From NCBI RefSeq assembly GCF_004348425.1, contig NZ_SMKK01000051.1, forward strand, positions 1 to 44,355: a DNA stretch of 44,355 nt, written 5' to 3'. The stretch is from Actinomadura sp. 7K507 (GTDB lineage Bacteria; Actinomycetota; Actinomycetes; Streptosporangiales; Streptosporangiaceae). Position 1 is the first letter of the stretch. Every line of letters starts with the position of its first letter. The notes beneath the pieces were generated by a model. The model was not told the DNA's origin and did not search any database. It saw only the letters and a program-made list of their open reading frames with translations. Positions 24,580-32,183 of this stretch are shown here, piece by piece. The position numbers and the translations under genes were made by a program.

Positions 24580-26325
24580 ATGCCCGATCCGCAACTCCTG
24601 CTCGCCGCCCGGGTCCAGGCCGCGCTCAGCGCCGCCTTCGGACCGTCGTACGCGGACACCGACCCGGTCATCCGGCCGTCGCAGTTCGCCGACCTTCAGG
24701 CCAACGTGGCTCTGCCGCTGGCCAAGAAGCTGGGCCGCCGGCCGCGAGACGTGGCGGAAGAGATCGTCGCGAACCTCGACACCGCCGGGGTCGTGTCGGA
24801 CGTGCAGGTCAGCGGCCCGGGTTTCGTCAACCTGACGCTCAGCGACGCGTGGATCGCCGCGGAGGCGCAGCGGGCGCTGGAGGACGAGCGGCTCGCCGTC
24901 CCCGCGGCGGACAAGCCGCAGAAGGTCGTCGTCGAGTACTCGTCGCCGAACGTGGCGAAGGAGATGCACGTCGGGCATCTGCGGACCACGATCGTCGGGG
25001 ACGCGATCGCGCGGATCCTGGCGTTCCTCGGCCACGACGTCGTCCGCGACAACCACGTCGGCGACTGGGGCACCCCGTTCGGCATGCTGATCGAGCACCT
25101 GCTCGACCTCGGCGAGGACGCCGCCGCGCGGGGCGACTCGTCCGTCAGCGACCTGACCGAGTTCTACCAGGCCGCGCGGCAGAAGTTCGAAGGCGACGCC
25201 GAGTTCGCCGACCGGTCCCGCCGGCGGGTCGTCGCGCTCCAGGCGGGCGACGCCGAGACGCTGCGGCTCTGGCAGGTCCTCGTGGACGTGTCCAAGGAGT
25301 ACTTCAACGCCGTCTACGGGCGGCTCGGCGTCACGCTCGGCGACGACGACATCAAGGGCGAGAGCTACTACAACGACCTGCTCGCCCCGACCGCCCGGGA
25401 GCTCGAGGACAAGGGCATCGCGGTGATCAGCGAGGGCGCGCTGTGCGCGTTCCCGCCGGGGTTCACCGGCCGCGAGGGCGAGCCGCTGCCCGTGATCATC
25501 CGCAAGAGCGACGGCGGCTACAACTACTCCACCACCGACCTCGCGACGATCCGGTACCGGGTCGACACCGAGCACGTCGACCGGATGGTCTACGTGGTGG
25601 GCGCGCCGCAGTCGCTGCACTTCCAGATGGTGTTCGCCGTGTCGCGGATGGCCGGCTGGCTGAACGGCGAGGTCGAAGCCGAGCACGCCCAGATCGGCAA
25701 CGTCCTCGGCACCGACGGCAAGATCCTGCGGACCCGGGCGGGCGGCACCGTCAAGCTCTCCGAGCTGCTGGACGAGGCCGTCGAGCGGGCCGGCGCCGTG
25801 TTCGACGAGATCCAGCACGACGAGCCGTTCGACGACGCGACCCGCGCCGCGATCGTCCGGGACGTCGGCATGGGCGCGGTGAAGTACGCCGACCTGTCGG
25901 TGGCGCGCGACAGCGAGTACATCTTCGACTTCGACCGGATGATCTCGTTCAACGGAAAGACCGGCCCGTACCTGCAGTACGCGGCGGCGCGGATCCGGTC
26001 GATCTTCCGCAAGGGCGGGCTCGTGCCCGAGGACGCGACGGGCCCGATCGTCCTCGGCCACCCCGCCGAGCGTGCCCTCGCGCTGGAGCTGCTCGGGTTC
26101 GGCGCCGTCCTGAAGCAGGCGGGCGACACCGCCGAGCCGCACCGCCTGGCGAGCTACGTCTACGCCGTAGCGGACGCCTACACGACGTTCTACGAGAACT
26201 GCCCGGTGCTGAAGGCCCCGGACGAGCCGACCAAGGCGTCCCGCCTGGCCCTCTGCGCGGCGACCCTGCGCACCCTGGTGACCGGCCTGGACCTCCTGGG
26301 CGTCCCCACCCCTGAGCGCATGTAA
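24580..26325 (+). CDS. argS: Arginyl-tRNA synthetase
   Basis: ArgS attaches arginine to tRNA-Arg in the cytosol. The 581-residue product has a normal length for a class I ArgS. The N-terminal Add-1 domain is seen at residues 1-100 (with DLQANVALPLAKKLG). The class I HIGH motif appears as HVGH in VEYSSPNVAKEMHVGHLRTTIVGD. KMSK is replaced by the ArgS-type GKILRTRAGG. The C-terminal DALR anticodon-binding domain ends in the typical LLGVPTPERM. The start is ATG at 24580 with no strong ribosome site, 79 bases after plsX. It is convergent with an LLM oxidoreductase gene, separated by only three bases. It probably has its own promoter, as no operon partner with a clear relation is present. Confidence 0.96.
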   Translation: MPDPQLLLAARVQAALSAAFGPSYADTDPVIRPSQFADLQANVALPLAKKLGRRPRDVAEEIVANLDTAGVVSDVQVSGPGFVNLTLSDAWIAAEAQRALEDERLAVPAADKPQKVVVEYSSPNVAKEMHVGHLRTTIVGDAIARILAFLGHDVVRDNHVGDWGTPFGMLIEHLLDLGEDAAARGDSSVSDLTEFYQAARQKFEGDAEFADRSRRRVVALQAGDAETLRLWQVLVDVSKEYFNAVYGRLGVTLGDDDIKGESYYNDLLAPTARELEDKGIAVISEGALCAFPPGFTGREGEPLPVIIRKSDGGYNYSTTDLATIRYRVDTEHVDRMVYVVGAPQSLHFQMVFAVSRMAGWLNGEVEAEHAQIGNVLGTDGKILRTRAGGTVKLSELLDEAVERAGAVFDEIQHDEPFDDATRAAIVRDVGMGAVKYADLSVARDSEYIFDFDRMISFNGKTGPYLQYAAARIRSIFRKGGLVPEDATGPIVLGHPAERALALELLGFGAVLKQAGDTAEPHRLASYVYAVADAYTTFYENCPVLKAPDEPTKASRLALCAATLRTLVTGLDLLGVPTPERM

Positions 26326-26328
26326 GGC

Positions 26329-27237
26329 TCAGGTCCGCCCGGCGGCGGCCACCCCGCGCTCGCGGGTGATCTGCTCGCGGACGGCTGGGACCACCTCCAG
26401 GGCGAACACGGCCAGCTGTTCGGGGTTGCCGCCGAACAGGAACGAGTCGACGCCGTGGCCGATGGCCAGTTCCGTCAGCTCGTAGATCCACTGGCGTGGC
26501 GGGCCGTGCAGGAAGCCCCGCGTGTCCCGGCCGTCGACCGTGCCTTCCAGGACGTAGACGCGGCGTATGTCGGCCGGGTCGCGTCCGGCCGCGGCCGCGG
26601 CGTCGTCGAGGCGGCGCTGGCCGTCCGCGAGCCGGCTCGGCGGGACCAGGGACGACGGCGCGATCCAGCCGTCCGCGATCCGGCCGGCGAGGTCCAGGCC
26701 GCGCGGCCCGGTGACGCCGAGCCAGATGCCGATCTGGTGCTCGGGCATGGGGCCGCTCTGCGCCGCCGTGAACCCGTAGTGCTCGCCCTGGAAGCGCAGC
26801 CCGTTCTGGTCGGTCCAGTGCAGCCGGATGACCTGGACGGCCTCCTCAAGGGCGCGCCGCGCCGCCGCGGCGCCGAGCCGGCCGCCCCCGTACGCCTCGA
26901 TGCCGTCCCAGGACGTCCCGGCGCCGAGGCCGAGTTCGACGCGGCCGCCGCTGAGCCGGTCCATCGTCGCCATCGCCTTGGCCAGCACGGCGGGCGGGCG
27001 CAGCGGCAGGCACGCCACCGCGGGCAGCACCCGGATGCGGGACGTGACGGCGAGCGCCGCCGCCATCAGCGTCGGCGCGTCCGCCGTGTCACGCCGGTAC
27101 GGCTGGTCGCGGATGCCGAGGAGGTCGAGGCCGAACCGGTCCGCGTCCTGCGCGGTGCGGATCAGCGGCGCGGCCGCGTCCGGTGCGAGGGACACGCCGA
27201 ACCGCAGCGGCCCGCGCCGCGCTCGGGCCGGGGTCAC
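26329..27237 (-). CDS. LLM-class flavin-dependent oxidoreductase (luciferase-like)
   Basis: This 302-residue protein is a luciferase-like monooxygenase-fold enzyme. In actinobacteria such proteins usually use FMN or coenzyme F420. Family features are FGVSLAPDAAAPLIRTAQDADRFGLDLLGIRDQPY at the N-terminus, RIRVLPAVACLPLRPPAVLAKAMATMDRLSGGRVELGLGAG (residues about 68-108) and the central PIWLGVTGPRGLDLAGRIADGWI-like block. The cofactor cannot be decided from sequence. GTG at 27237 overlaps the stop of the DUF2630 gene (CAGTGA), so it is translationally coupled and shares an operon with that gene and the histone-like gene. The product's substrate is unknown. Confidence 0.88.
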   Translation of the reverse strand: MTPARARRGPLRFGVSLAPDAAAPLIRTAQDADRFGLDLLGIRDQPYRRDTADAPTLMAAALAVTSRIRVLPAVACLPLRPPAVLAKAMATMDRLSGGRVELGLGAGTSWDGIEAYGGGRLGAAAARRALEEAVQVIRLHWTDQNGLRFQGEHYGFTAAQSGPMPEHQIGIWLGVTGPRGLDLAGRIADGWIAPSSLVPPSRLADGQRRLDDAAAAAGRDPADIRRVYVLEGTVDGRDTRGFLHGPPRQWIYELTELAIGHGVDSFLFGGNPEQLAVFALEVVPAVREQITRERGVAAAGRT

Positions 27238-27494
27238 TGCAAGTAGCCTTCGACCTCGTCCGACGGCCGGACCCGCTCGCCGCCGGGGTCCTCGCCCGCC
27301 TCAAGCCGCGCCCGGCGGCGGCGGAGCAGATCCCAGCACTGGTCCAGGGCGACCTCCAGCTGCTCCAGCCGCCGGTGCTCCTCCTCGCGTCCAGGCTCGT
27401 CCTCCGCCGCGCCGCCGCGCTGGTTGCGGTCGCGGAGCGCCTGCTCCTCGCCGACGTACTCGCTGATGCGCGCCAGGATGTCCTTCTCGTTCAT
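27234..27494 (-). CDS. DUF2630 family protein
   Basis: This 86-residue protein matches the small DUF2630 family, which is widespread in actinobacteria and without known function. Family features are a short N-terminal helix (NEKDILARISEYVGEEQAL), a basic/charged middle, and a coiled-coil-like helix (EEEHRRLEQLEVALDQCWDLLRRRRARLEAGED), ending in the typical R-x-S-x-VEGYLQ. I prefer ATG at 27494, eight bases after the histone-like gene stop; an upstream GTG at 27512 overlaps that gene. It has one cysteine and no membrane segment. The tight spacing on both sides makes it the middle gene of a three-gene unit. Confidence 0.9.
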   Translation of the reverse strand: MNEKDILARISEYVGEEQALRDRNQRGGAAEDEPGREEEHRRLEQLEVALDQCWDLLRRRRARLEAGEDPGGERVRPSDEVEGYLQ

Positions 27495-27501
27495 CGGCCT
27501 G

Positions 27502-28584
27502 TCAGCGGTCACGGTCGCGGGTTTCGGTGAGCCCGCTGAGGAACCCGCCGTCCGGTCGTGCCGGGCGCTGGAGCGGCGCCGCCTTCGGCTCGACCATCGG
27601 AGACGCGGGCGGCGCCGTCGCGGCGGTCGACCTGGCCGCCGCGACCGCGCTGCGGGCGGGCGTCGTGCGGGCGGCCGTCGTGGACCTGCCCGTCGTGGAC
27701 CGGCCCGTGGTGGATTTGCCCGTGGTGGAAGCGCTCGTCTTGGGCTTCGCCGCCGTGGACTTCGCGGACCCCCTGGCCGCCGCCGGCTTGGCGCTCGCGG
27801 TCGTCCGGGACGTGGTGGACCTGCTGGCCGCGGTCGTGCGCGACTTCGGCGCCGTCGACTTCTTCGCCGTGGTGGACGGCTTCGACTTCGCCGCAGTGGA
27901 CGAGCTTCGCGTGGTGGACGACTTGCGCGCCGTGGACGAACTCGTCCGCGCCGACGTCGTCGACCTCGAACCGCCGCTCGCGGCCGATGTCCTGCGGGTC
28001 GTCCCGGACTTGGCCGGCGTGCTCTTCTTGGCGGTGCTCGCGCTGGAGCTCTTACTCCCGCTGGTGCTCTTCGTCCCGGTGGACTTGGCGTTCGCCGACT
28101 TGGCCGTGGTGGTGATGACCTTCGCGGCCGCGTCCATCGCCTTGGCGGCGTCGGTCATGGCCTTGGTCGCGCTGGTCATCGCCTTGGTCATCGCCGTCAT
28201 GGCCTTGGCCGACGAGGACGCCTTGGTCGCCACCGACTTCATCTGCGTCGCCGCCGTCTTGGCCTGGCTCGCCGCCTTCGTGACGCGGGTCGCGGCCGTC
28301 GACGGAGACGTGCGGGCCGCCGACGTCGACTTCTTCGCCGTGCCGGTCCTGCTCGCGGTCTTGGTCCCGTTCTTGGTCCCGGCCGCGCGGCCGGTCGAAC
28401 GGCTCCCCGTGGTCTTGCTGCCCGTGGTCTTGCCCGTGGTCTTACTCGCAGTGCTCCTGGACGCCGTGGTCCTGGATGTCGTGGTCTTGGACGACGACTT
28501 CGCGGCCGACGTGCTCTTCGCCGCCGGCTTCCGGGCCGTCGTGGACTTGTTCGCTGACGTGGTCTTCGCCGTCTTGGTAGGCAC
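27502..28584 (-). CDS. Histone H1-like Lys/Ser/Thr/Ala-rich protein with central heptad helix
   Basis: This 360-residue protein is composed mostly of Lys, Arg, Ser, Thr and Ala and has almost no acidic or aromatic residues, like bacterial histone H1-like nucleoid proteins. It has two long basic low-complexity arms (residues 1-95 and 165-330) around a central block, and a less basic Pro-containing C-terminus. The central block (residues 127-161) is five exact heptads, KAMTAMT, KAMTSAT, KAMTDAA, KAMDAAA and KVITTTA, suggesting an amphipathic helix that could oligomerise. DNA binding is inferred from composition. GTG at 28584 has a GGGGGGAG ribosome site, which lies in the 3' arm of a 9-bp inverted repeat. 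The large opposite-strand frame here is a composition artefact. Confidence 0.8.
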   Translation of the reverse strand: MPTKTAKTTSANKSTTARKPAAKSTSAAKSSSKTTTSRTTASRSTASKTTGKTTGSKTTGSRSTGRAAGTKNGTKTASRTGTAKKSTSAARTSPSTAATRVTKAASQAKTAATQMKSVATKASSSAKAMTAMTKAMTSATKAMTDAAKAMDAAAKVITTTAKSANAKSTGTKSTSGSKSSSASTAKKSTPAKSGTTRRTSAASGGSRSTTSARTSSSTARKSSTTRSSSTAAKSKPSTTAKKSTAPKSRTTAASRSTTSRTTASAKPAAARGSAKSTAAKPKTSASTTGKSTTGRSTTGRSTTAARTTPARSAVAAARSTAATAPPASPMVEPKAAPLQRPARPDGGFLSGLTETRDRDR

Positions 28585-28585
28585 T

Positions 28586-28621
28586 GATCTCCCCCCAGTG
28601 ATGATCAGTTACGGGGAGATC
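28586..28621 (-). promoter_or_regulatory. Inverted repeat covering the ribosome site of the histone-like gene
   Basis: In the mRNA sense, GATCTCCCC is followed 18 bases later by GGGGAGATC, a perfect 9-bp complement. The second arm overlaps the Shine-Dalgarno sequence (GGGGGGAG) of the gene starting at 28584. A competing 5-bp stem (CACTG/CAGTG) would place the ribosome site in a loop and the GTG in its arm. Either the RNA hairpin gates translation or the DNA palindrome is a repressor site. Confidence 0.55.
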
Positions 28622-28666
28622 TATTCCACACTTCGTCACCCTCTACACACGCAGCGTCATTTGAGA

Positions 28667-29590
28667 TCAGATGCCCACTGGATGCCAGACGGTCTTGGTC
28701 TCCAGGAACGCGGTCATACGGGCGGTTCCGGGCTCGCCGTTCCAGTCGGCGCCGTCCGGGCGCAGGACGCGTTTCAGGTTCTCGGCGGCCTTGCCTTCGA
28801 GGTCGGAGACGTCCTCGGGCGCGGCGCCGGTGAGGTCGATGGCGTTGACGTCCATGTGGGTGGCCAGCCAGGGCGCGATCTCGGCGCGGTGCCCGGTGAG
28901 GATGTTGATCACACCGCCGGGCAGGTCGGACGTGGCCAGCACCTCGGCCAGCGTGATCGCCGGCAGCGGCGCCGGTTCGGACGCGACCACGACCGCGGTG
29001 TTGCCGGACACGATGGCCGGGGCGACGGCCGACACCAGGCCGAGCAGCGGCGAGTCGGGCGCGACGACGGCGACGACGCCGGTGGGCTCAGGCGTGGAGA
29101 AGTTGAAGAACGGGCCGGACACGGGGTTGGCGGACCCGGCGACGGCGGTGAGCTTGTCGGCCCACCCCGCGTACCACACCCACCGGTCGACGGCCGCGTC
29201 CACCTCGGCGGCGGCCTGCGGCTTCGTCAGGCCCGTCCGGCGGAGTTCGTCGGCGAACTGGTCGCGGCGTCCCTCCAGCATCTCGGCGACCCGGTAGAGG
29301 ATCTGGCCGCGGTTGTAGGCGGTGCGGCCCGACCAGCCGGGGAACGCCTTGCGCGCGGCGACGACCGCGTCACGGGCGTCCTTGCGGGACGCGCGGGACG
29401 CGTTGGCGACGAAACGCTCCTTGGCATCGGTGACCACGTACGACCTGCCGGACTCGGACCGGGGGAACGCGCCCCCGATGAACAGCTTGTAGGTCTTGCG
29501 GACGGCGAGACGCTCGGCCTGCCCCGGCCCGGACGACTTGGACCCGGACGACTTGGACCCGGATGACTTAGACCCGGATGACTTAGACAT
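28667..29590 (-). CDS. Aldehyde dehydrogenase homologue lacking catalytic residues
   Basis: This 307-residue protein resembles the N-terminal and NAD-binding half of aldehyde dehydrogenases. Homologous stretches include YKLFIGGAFPRSESGRSYVV, RDAVVAARKAFPGWSGRTAYNRGQILYRVAEMLEGR and RWVWYAGWADKLTAVAGS. Where active enzymes have the WN motif it has APDSPL, and the Glu-LGG motif and the catalytic Cys are absent. Compared with the 490-residue neighbour, the catalytic domain is missing. It cannot be an ordinary dehydrogenase; I infer a pseudoenzyme or partner subunit. ATG at 29590 overlaps the stop of the full-length enzyme. The N-terminus is four 15-bp repeats coding for SKSSG. Short ALDH homologues following a full-length one beside deoC are, to my knowledge, common in streptomycetes and relatives. 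Confidence 0.8.
   Translation of the reverse strand: MSKSSGSKSSGSKSSGSKSSGPGQAERLAVRKTYKLFIGGAFPRSESGRSYVVTDAKERFVANASRASRKDARDAVVAARKAFPGWSGRTAYNRGQILYRVAEMLEGRRDQFADELRRTGLTKPQAAAEVDAAVDRWVWYAGWADKLTAVAGSANPVSGPFFNFSTPEPTGVVAVVAPDSPLLGLVSAVAPAIVSGNTAVVVASEPAPLPAITLAEVLATSDLPGGVINILTGHRAEIAPWLATHMDVNAIDLTGAAPEDVSDLEGKAAENLKRVLRPDGADWNGEPGTARMTAFLETKTVWHPVGI
29529..29588 (-). repeat. Four 15-bp tandem repeats starting in the ALDH stop codon
   Basis: On the minus strand the unit GTCTAAGTCATCCGG occurs twice, and GTCCAAGTCGTCCGG twice (29574-29588 down to 29529-29543). The first unit contains the TAA stop of the upstream aldehyde dehydrogenase, and the second gene starts two bases before it in another frame. 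The units encode SKSSG four times in the downstream protein. Confidence 0.88.
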
Positions 29591-31058
29591 TGAGGTAGGC
29601 CTCCAGTCCGTGGCGTCCGCCCTCACGGCCGAACCCCGATTCCTTGTAGCCGCCGAACGGGGACGCCGGGTCGAACTTGTTGAACGTGTTGGCCCAGACC
29701 ACCCCGGCCCGCAGCCGCTGCGCCGTCCACAGGATCTGCGAGCCCTTCTCCGTCCAGATCCCCGCCGACAGCCCGTAGGGGGTGTTGTTGGCCTTGGTCA
29801 CGGCCTCCTCCGGCGTCCGGAACGTCAGCACCGACAGCACCGGTCCGAAGATCTCCTCCTGCGCGATCCGGTGCGACTGCGCCACGTCGGTGAACACCGT
29901 GGGCGCGAACCAGAAACCCTGCCGGGGCAGCTCGCACGGCGGCGACCAGCGCGTCGCCCCCTCCTGCTCCCCCGCGTCGGAGAGTTCCCGGATCCTCGCG
30001 AGCTGGGCGGCGGAGTTGATCGCCCCGACGTCGGTGTTCTTGTCGAGGGGATCCCCGACCCGCAGCGTCGCCATCCGGGCCTTCAGCCGCTCCATGACCT
30101 CCCCGGCGACCGATTCCTGGACGAGCAGCCGCGACCCGGCGCAGCACACGTGCCCCTGGTTGAAGAAGATCCCGTTCACGATGCCCTCGACCGCCTGGTC
30201 GAGCGCGGCGTCGTCGAACACGATGTTGGCGGCCTTGCCCCCGAGTTCGAGCGTCAGCCTCTTGCGGGTGCCCGCGACCGTCCGGGCGATCTGCCGTCCG
30301 ACCTCGGTGGACCCGGTGAACGCCACCTTGTCGATGCCGTCGTGCGCGACCAGGGCGCGGCCGGTCTCCCCCGCTCCGGTGACGATGTTGACGACGCCGG
30401 GCGGCAGTTCGGCCTGGCGGCAGATGTCGGCGAACATCAGCGCGGTCAGCGGCGTGGTCTCCGCGGGCTTGAGCACCACGGTGTTCCCGCACGCCAGCGC
30501 CGGGGCGATCTTCCAGGCCAGCATCAGCAGCGGGAAGTTCCACGGGATCACCTGCCCCGCAACGCCCACCGGCTTCGGGTCGGCCCCGAACCCGGCGTGG
30601 CCCAGCTTGTCGGCCCATCCCGCGTAGTAGAAGAACCACGCCGCCACCAGCGGCACGTCCACGTCCCGCGACTCGCTGATCGGCTTGCCGTTGTCGACCG
30701 ACTCCAGCACCGCCAGCTCCCGCGAGCGCTCCTGGATGATCCGGGCGATCCGGTACAGGTACTTGGCGCGCTCGCGCCCCGGCATCGGCCCCCACACCTT
30801 GTCGAACGCCGTCCGCGCGGCGGCCACGGCACGGTCGACGTCCGCCTCGTCCGCGCACGCGACGTCGGCCAGCACGCTCTCGTCGGCGGGGTTGATCGAC
30901 TTGAACGGCTCGCCGTGCCCGTCGACGAACTCACCGTCGACGAACAGCCCGTAGGAGGCGCGGATGTCGACGACGGCCCGCGACTCGGGCGCCGGCGCGT
31001 ACTCGAAAACCCCGCTCTTGGAAGCCCTGCTCTTGGAAGCCCCGCCATCAGAAACCAT
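29583..31058 (-). CDS. Aldehyde dehydrogenase (NAD-dependent, full length)
   Basis: This 491-residue enzyme should oxidise an aldehyde to the acid with NAD or NADP. It has the catalytic set: Asn174 in IPWNFP, Glu271 in LELGGK, and Cys305 in GHVCCAGSR. The PAETTPLTALMFADI and GVVNIVTGAGETG cofactor-binding blocks and the C-terminal EEIFGPVLSVLTF and SPFGGYKESGFGREGG blocks are also present. Length is normal. Start ATG at 31058 is two bases after the deoC stop. The N-terminus has a duplicated ASKS(R/G) segment coded by a repeated GGCTTCCAAGAGC. Being between deoC and a short ALDH homologue, it probably oxidises the acetaldehyde formed by deoxyribose-5-phosphate cleavage; this is inference from context. 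Confidence 0.93.
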   Translation of the reverse strand: MVSDGGASKSRASKSGVFEYAPAPESRAVVDIRASYGLFVDGEFVDGHGEPFKSINPADESVLADVACADEADVDRAVAAARTAFDKVWGPMPGRERAKYLYRIARIIQERSRELAVLESVDNGKPISESRDVDVPLVAAWFFYYAGWADKLGHAGFGADPKPVGVAGQVIPWNFPLLMLAWKIAPALACGNTVVLKPAETTPLTALMFADICRQAELPPGVVNIVTGAGETGRALVAHDGIDKVAFTGSTEVGRQIARTVAGTRKRLTLELGGKAANIVFDDAALDQAVEGIVNGIFFNQGHVCCAGSRLLVQESVAGEVMERLKARMATLRVGDPLDKNTDVGAINSAAQLARIRELSDAGEQEGATRWSPPCELPRQGFWFAPTVFTDVAQSHRIAQEEIFGPVLSVLTFRTPEEAVTKANNTPYGLSAGIWTEKGSQILWTAQRLRAGVVWANTFNKFDPASPFGGYKESGFGREGGRHGLEAYLNV

Positions 31059-31060
31059 GA

Positions 31061-32002
31061 TCAGTCCAGGGTGAAGTAGTCGGGTCCGGAGTACACGCCG
31101 GTGGCCAGCTTGCGGCGCTGCATCAGCAGGTCGTTCAGCACGCTGGACGCCCCCAGCCGGAACCACTCGGGGGCCAGCCAATCCGGACCGGCGGTCTCGT
31201 TCACCAGCACCAGGTACTTGATCGCGTCCTTCGTGGTCCGGATGCCGCCGGCCGGCTTGACCCCGACCTGCCGTCCCGTGGACGCCCGGTAGTCGCGGAC
31301 GGCCTCCAGCATCACCAGCGTCACCGGCAGCGTCGCGGCCGGCGACACCTTCCCGGTGGAGGTCTTGATGAAGTCCGCGCCGGCCCGCATCGCCAGCCAC
31401 GAGGCCCGCCGGACGTTGTCGAGCGTGGCCAGCTCGCCCGTCTCCAGGATGACCTTCAGGTGCGCGTCCCCGCTCGCCTCCTTGACCGCCACGATCTCGT
31501 CGGAGACCTTGGCGTAGTCGCCGGACAGGAACGCGCCCCGGTCGATCACCATGTCGATCTCGGCCGCGCCCGCGGCCACCGCCGCCCGCGTGTCGGCCAG
31601 CTTCGCCTCCAGCGGCGCCCGCCCCGAAGGGAACGACGTCGCCACGCTCGCGACGCCGACCCCCGTCCCGGCGAGGGCCCGGACGGCGACGTCCACGAGG
31701 TCCGAGTAGACGCACACCGCCGCCACCCGCGGTGCCGACGCGTCCGCCGGATCAGGATGCGCGGCCTTGGCGCACAGCGCCCGCACCTTCCCGGCGGTGT
31801 CGGCGCCCTCCAGCGTGGTCAGGTCCACCATCGAGATCGCGAGGTCGATCGCCTCGGCCTTCGCCGTCGTCTTGATCGACCGGGTCGCCAGCCTCGCGGC
31901 CCGCTCCTCGGCCCCCACCTGATCCACGCCCGGCAGCCCGTGCAGAAAGGCGCGCAACTCGGCAGCGCCGCTAAGAGTCTCCGTTGACACGCTCCCCAGC
32001 AT
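31061..32002 (-). CDS. deoC: Deoxyribose-phosphate aldolase
   Basis: DeoC cleaves 2-deoxyribose-5-phosphate to acetaldehyde and glyceraldehyde-3-phosphate, the last step of deoxynucleoside breakdown. The 313-residue product has class I aldolase features: the VAAVCVYSDLVDVAVRAL and VASVATSFPSG blocks, EIDMVIDRGAFLSGDY, LKVILETGEL, the strand FIKTSTGKVSPAATL and the Schiff-base lysine in VGVKPAGGIRTTKDAI. The C-terminal FRLGASSVLNDLLMQ phosphate-binding end is also present. I used ATG at 32002; GTG at 32026 is possible. It is at the long end of the family, like the actinobacterial and eukaryotic DERA type. It heads the operon with two aldehyde dehydrogenase genes. An array of 18-bp repeats lies 40 bases upstream and would be transcribed or contain its promoter. 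Confidence 0.94.
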   Translation of the reverse strand: MLGSVSTETLSGAAELRAFLHGLPGVDQVGAEERAARLATRSIKTTAKAEAIDLAISMVDLTTLEGADTAGKVRALCAKAAHPDPADASAPRVAAVCVYSDLVDVAVRALAGTGVGVASVATSFPSGRAPLEAKLADTRAAVAAGAAEIDMVIDRGAFLSGDYAKVSDEIVAVKEASGDAHLKVILETGELATLDNVRRASWLAMRAGADFIKTSTGKVSPAATLPVTLVMLEAVRDYRASTGRQVGVKPAGGIRTTKDAIKYLVLVNETAGPDWLAPEWFRLGASSVLNDLLMQRRKLATGVYSGPDYFTLD

Positions 32003-32041
32003 CGCCGAACTACGCGCTCGGCACAAAACAGGCGGCTAACG

Positions 32042-32183
32042 AAGCGGTGTCAACTAGTTAAGCGGTGTCATCTAGTTAAGCGGCGTCGTCCAGTTAAGCG
32101 GCGTCGTCCAGTTAAGCGGCGTCGTCCAGTTAACCGGTTTCGTCTAGTTAAGCGGTGTCGTCAGTGAAGCGGTGTCGTCGTCC
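32042..32183 (-). repeat. 18-bp tandem repeat array between sigma-partner gene and deoC
   Basis: Six contiguous 18-bp units (32042-32149) are followed by two 17-bp units (32150-32166, 32167-32183). Three central units (32078-32131) are identical: AAGCGGCGTCGTCCAGTT. In the minus frame they read N-W-T-T-P-L. The unit at 32167-32183 is the end of the sigma-partner gene (W-T-T-T-P-L). The next unit holds its TGA stop, created where one G is missing relative to TGG. Several units have TAG in place of TGG. The array looks like amplification of a gene 3' end. Confidence 0.85.

Noticed and set aside
27527..29566. Very long plus-strand open frame opposite the histone-like and ALDH genes
   Set aside because: Its translation is a Val/Asp/Ala-rich mirror of the Lys/Ser/Thr/Ala codons on the other strand and later frames of ALDH. 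It has no domain and no ribosome site.
32042..32183. CRISPR array
   Set aside because: Units are contiguous 17-18-bp copies without unique spacers, and no cas gene is present in the window.
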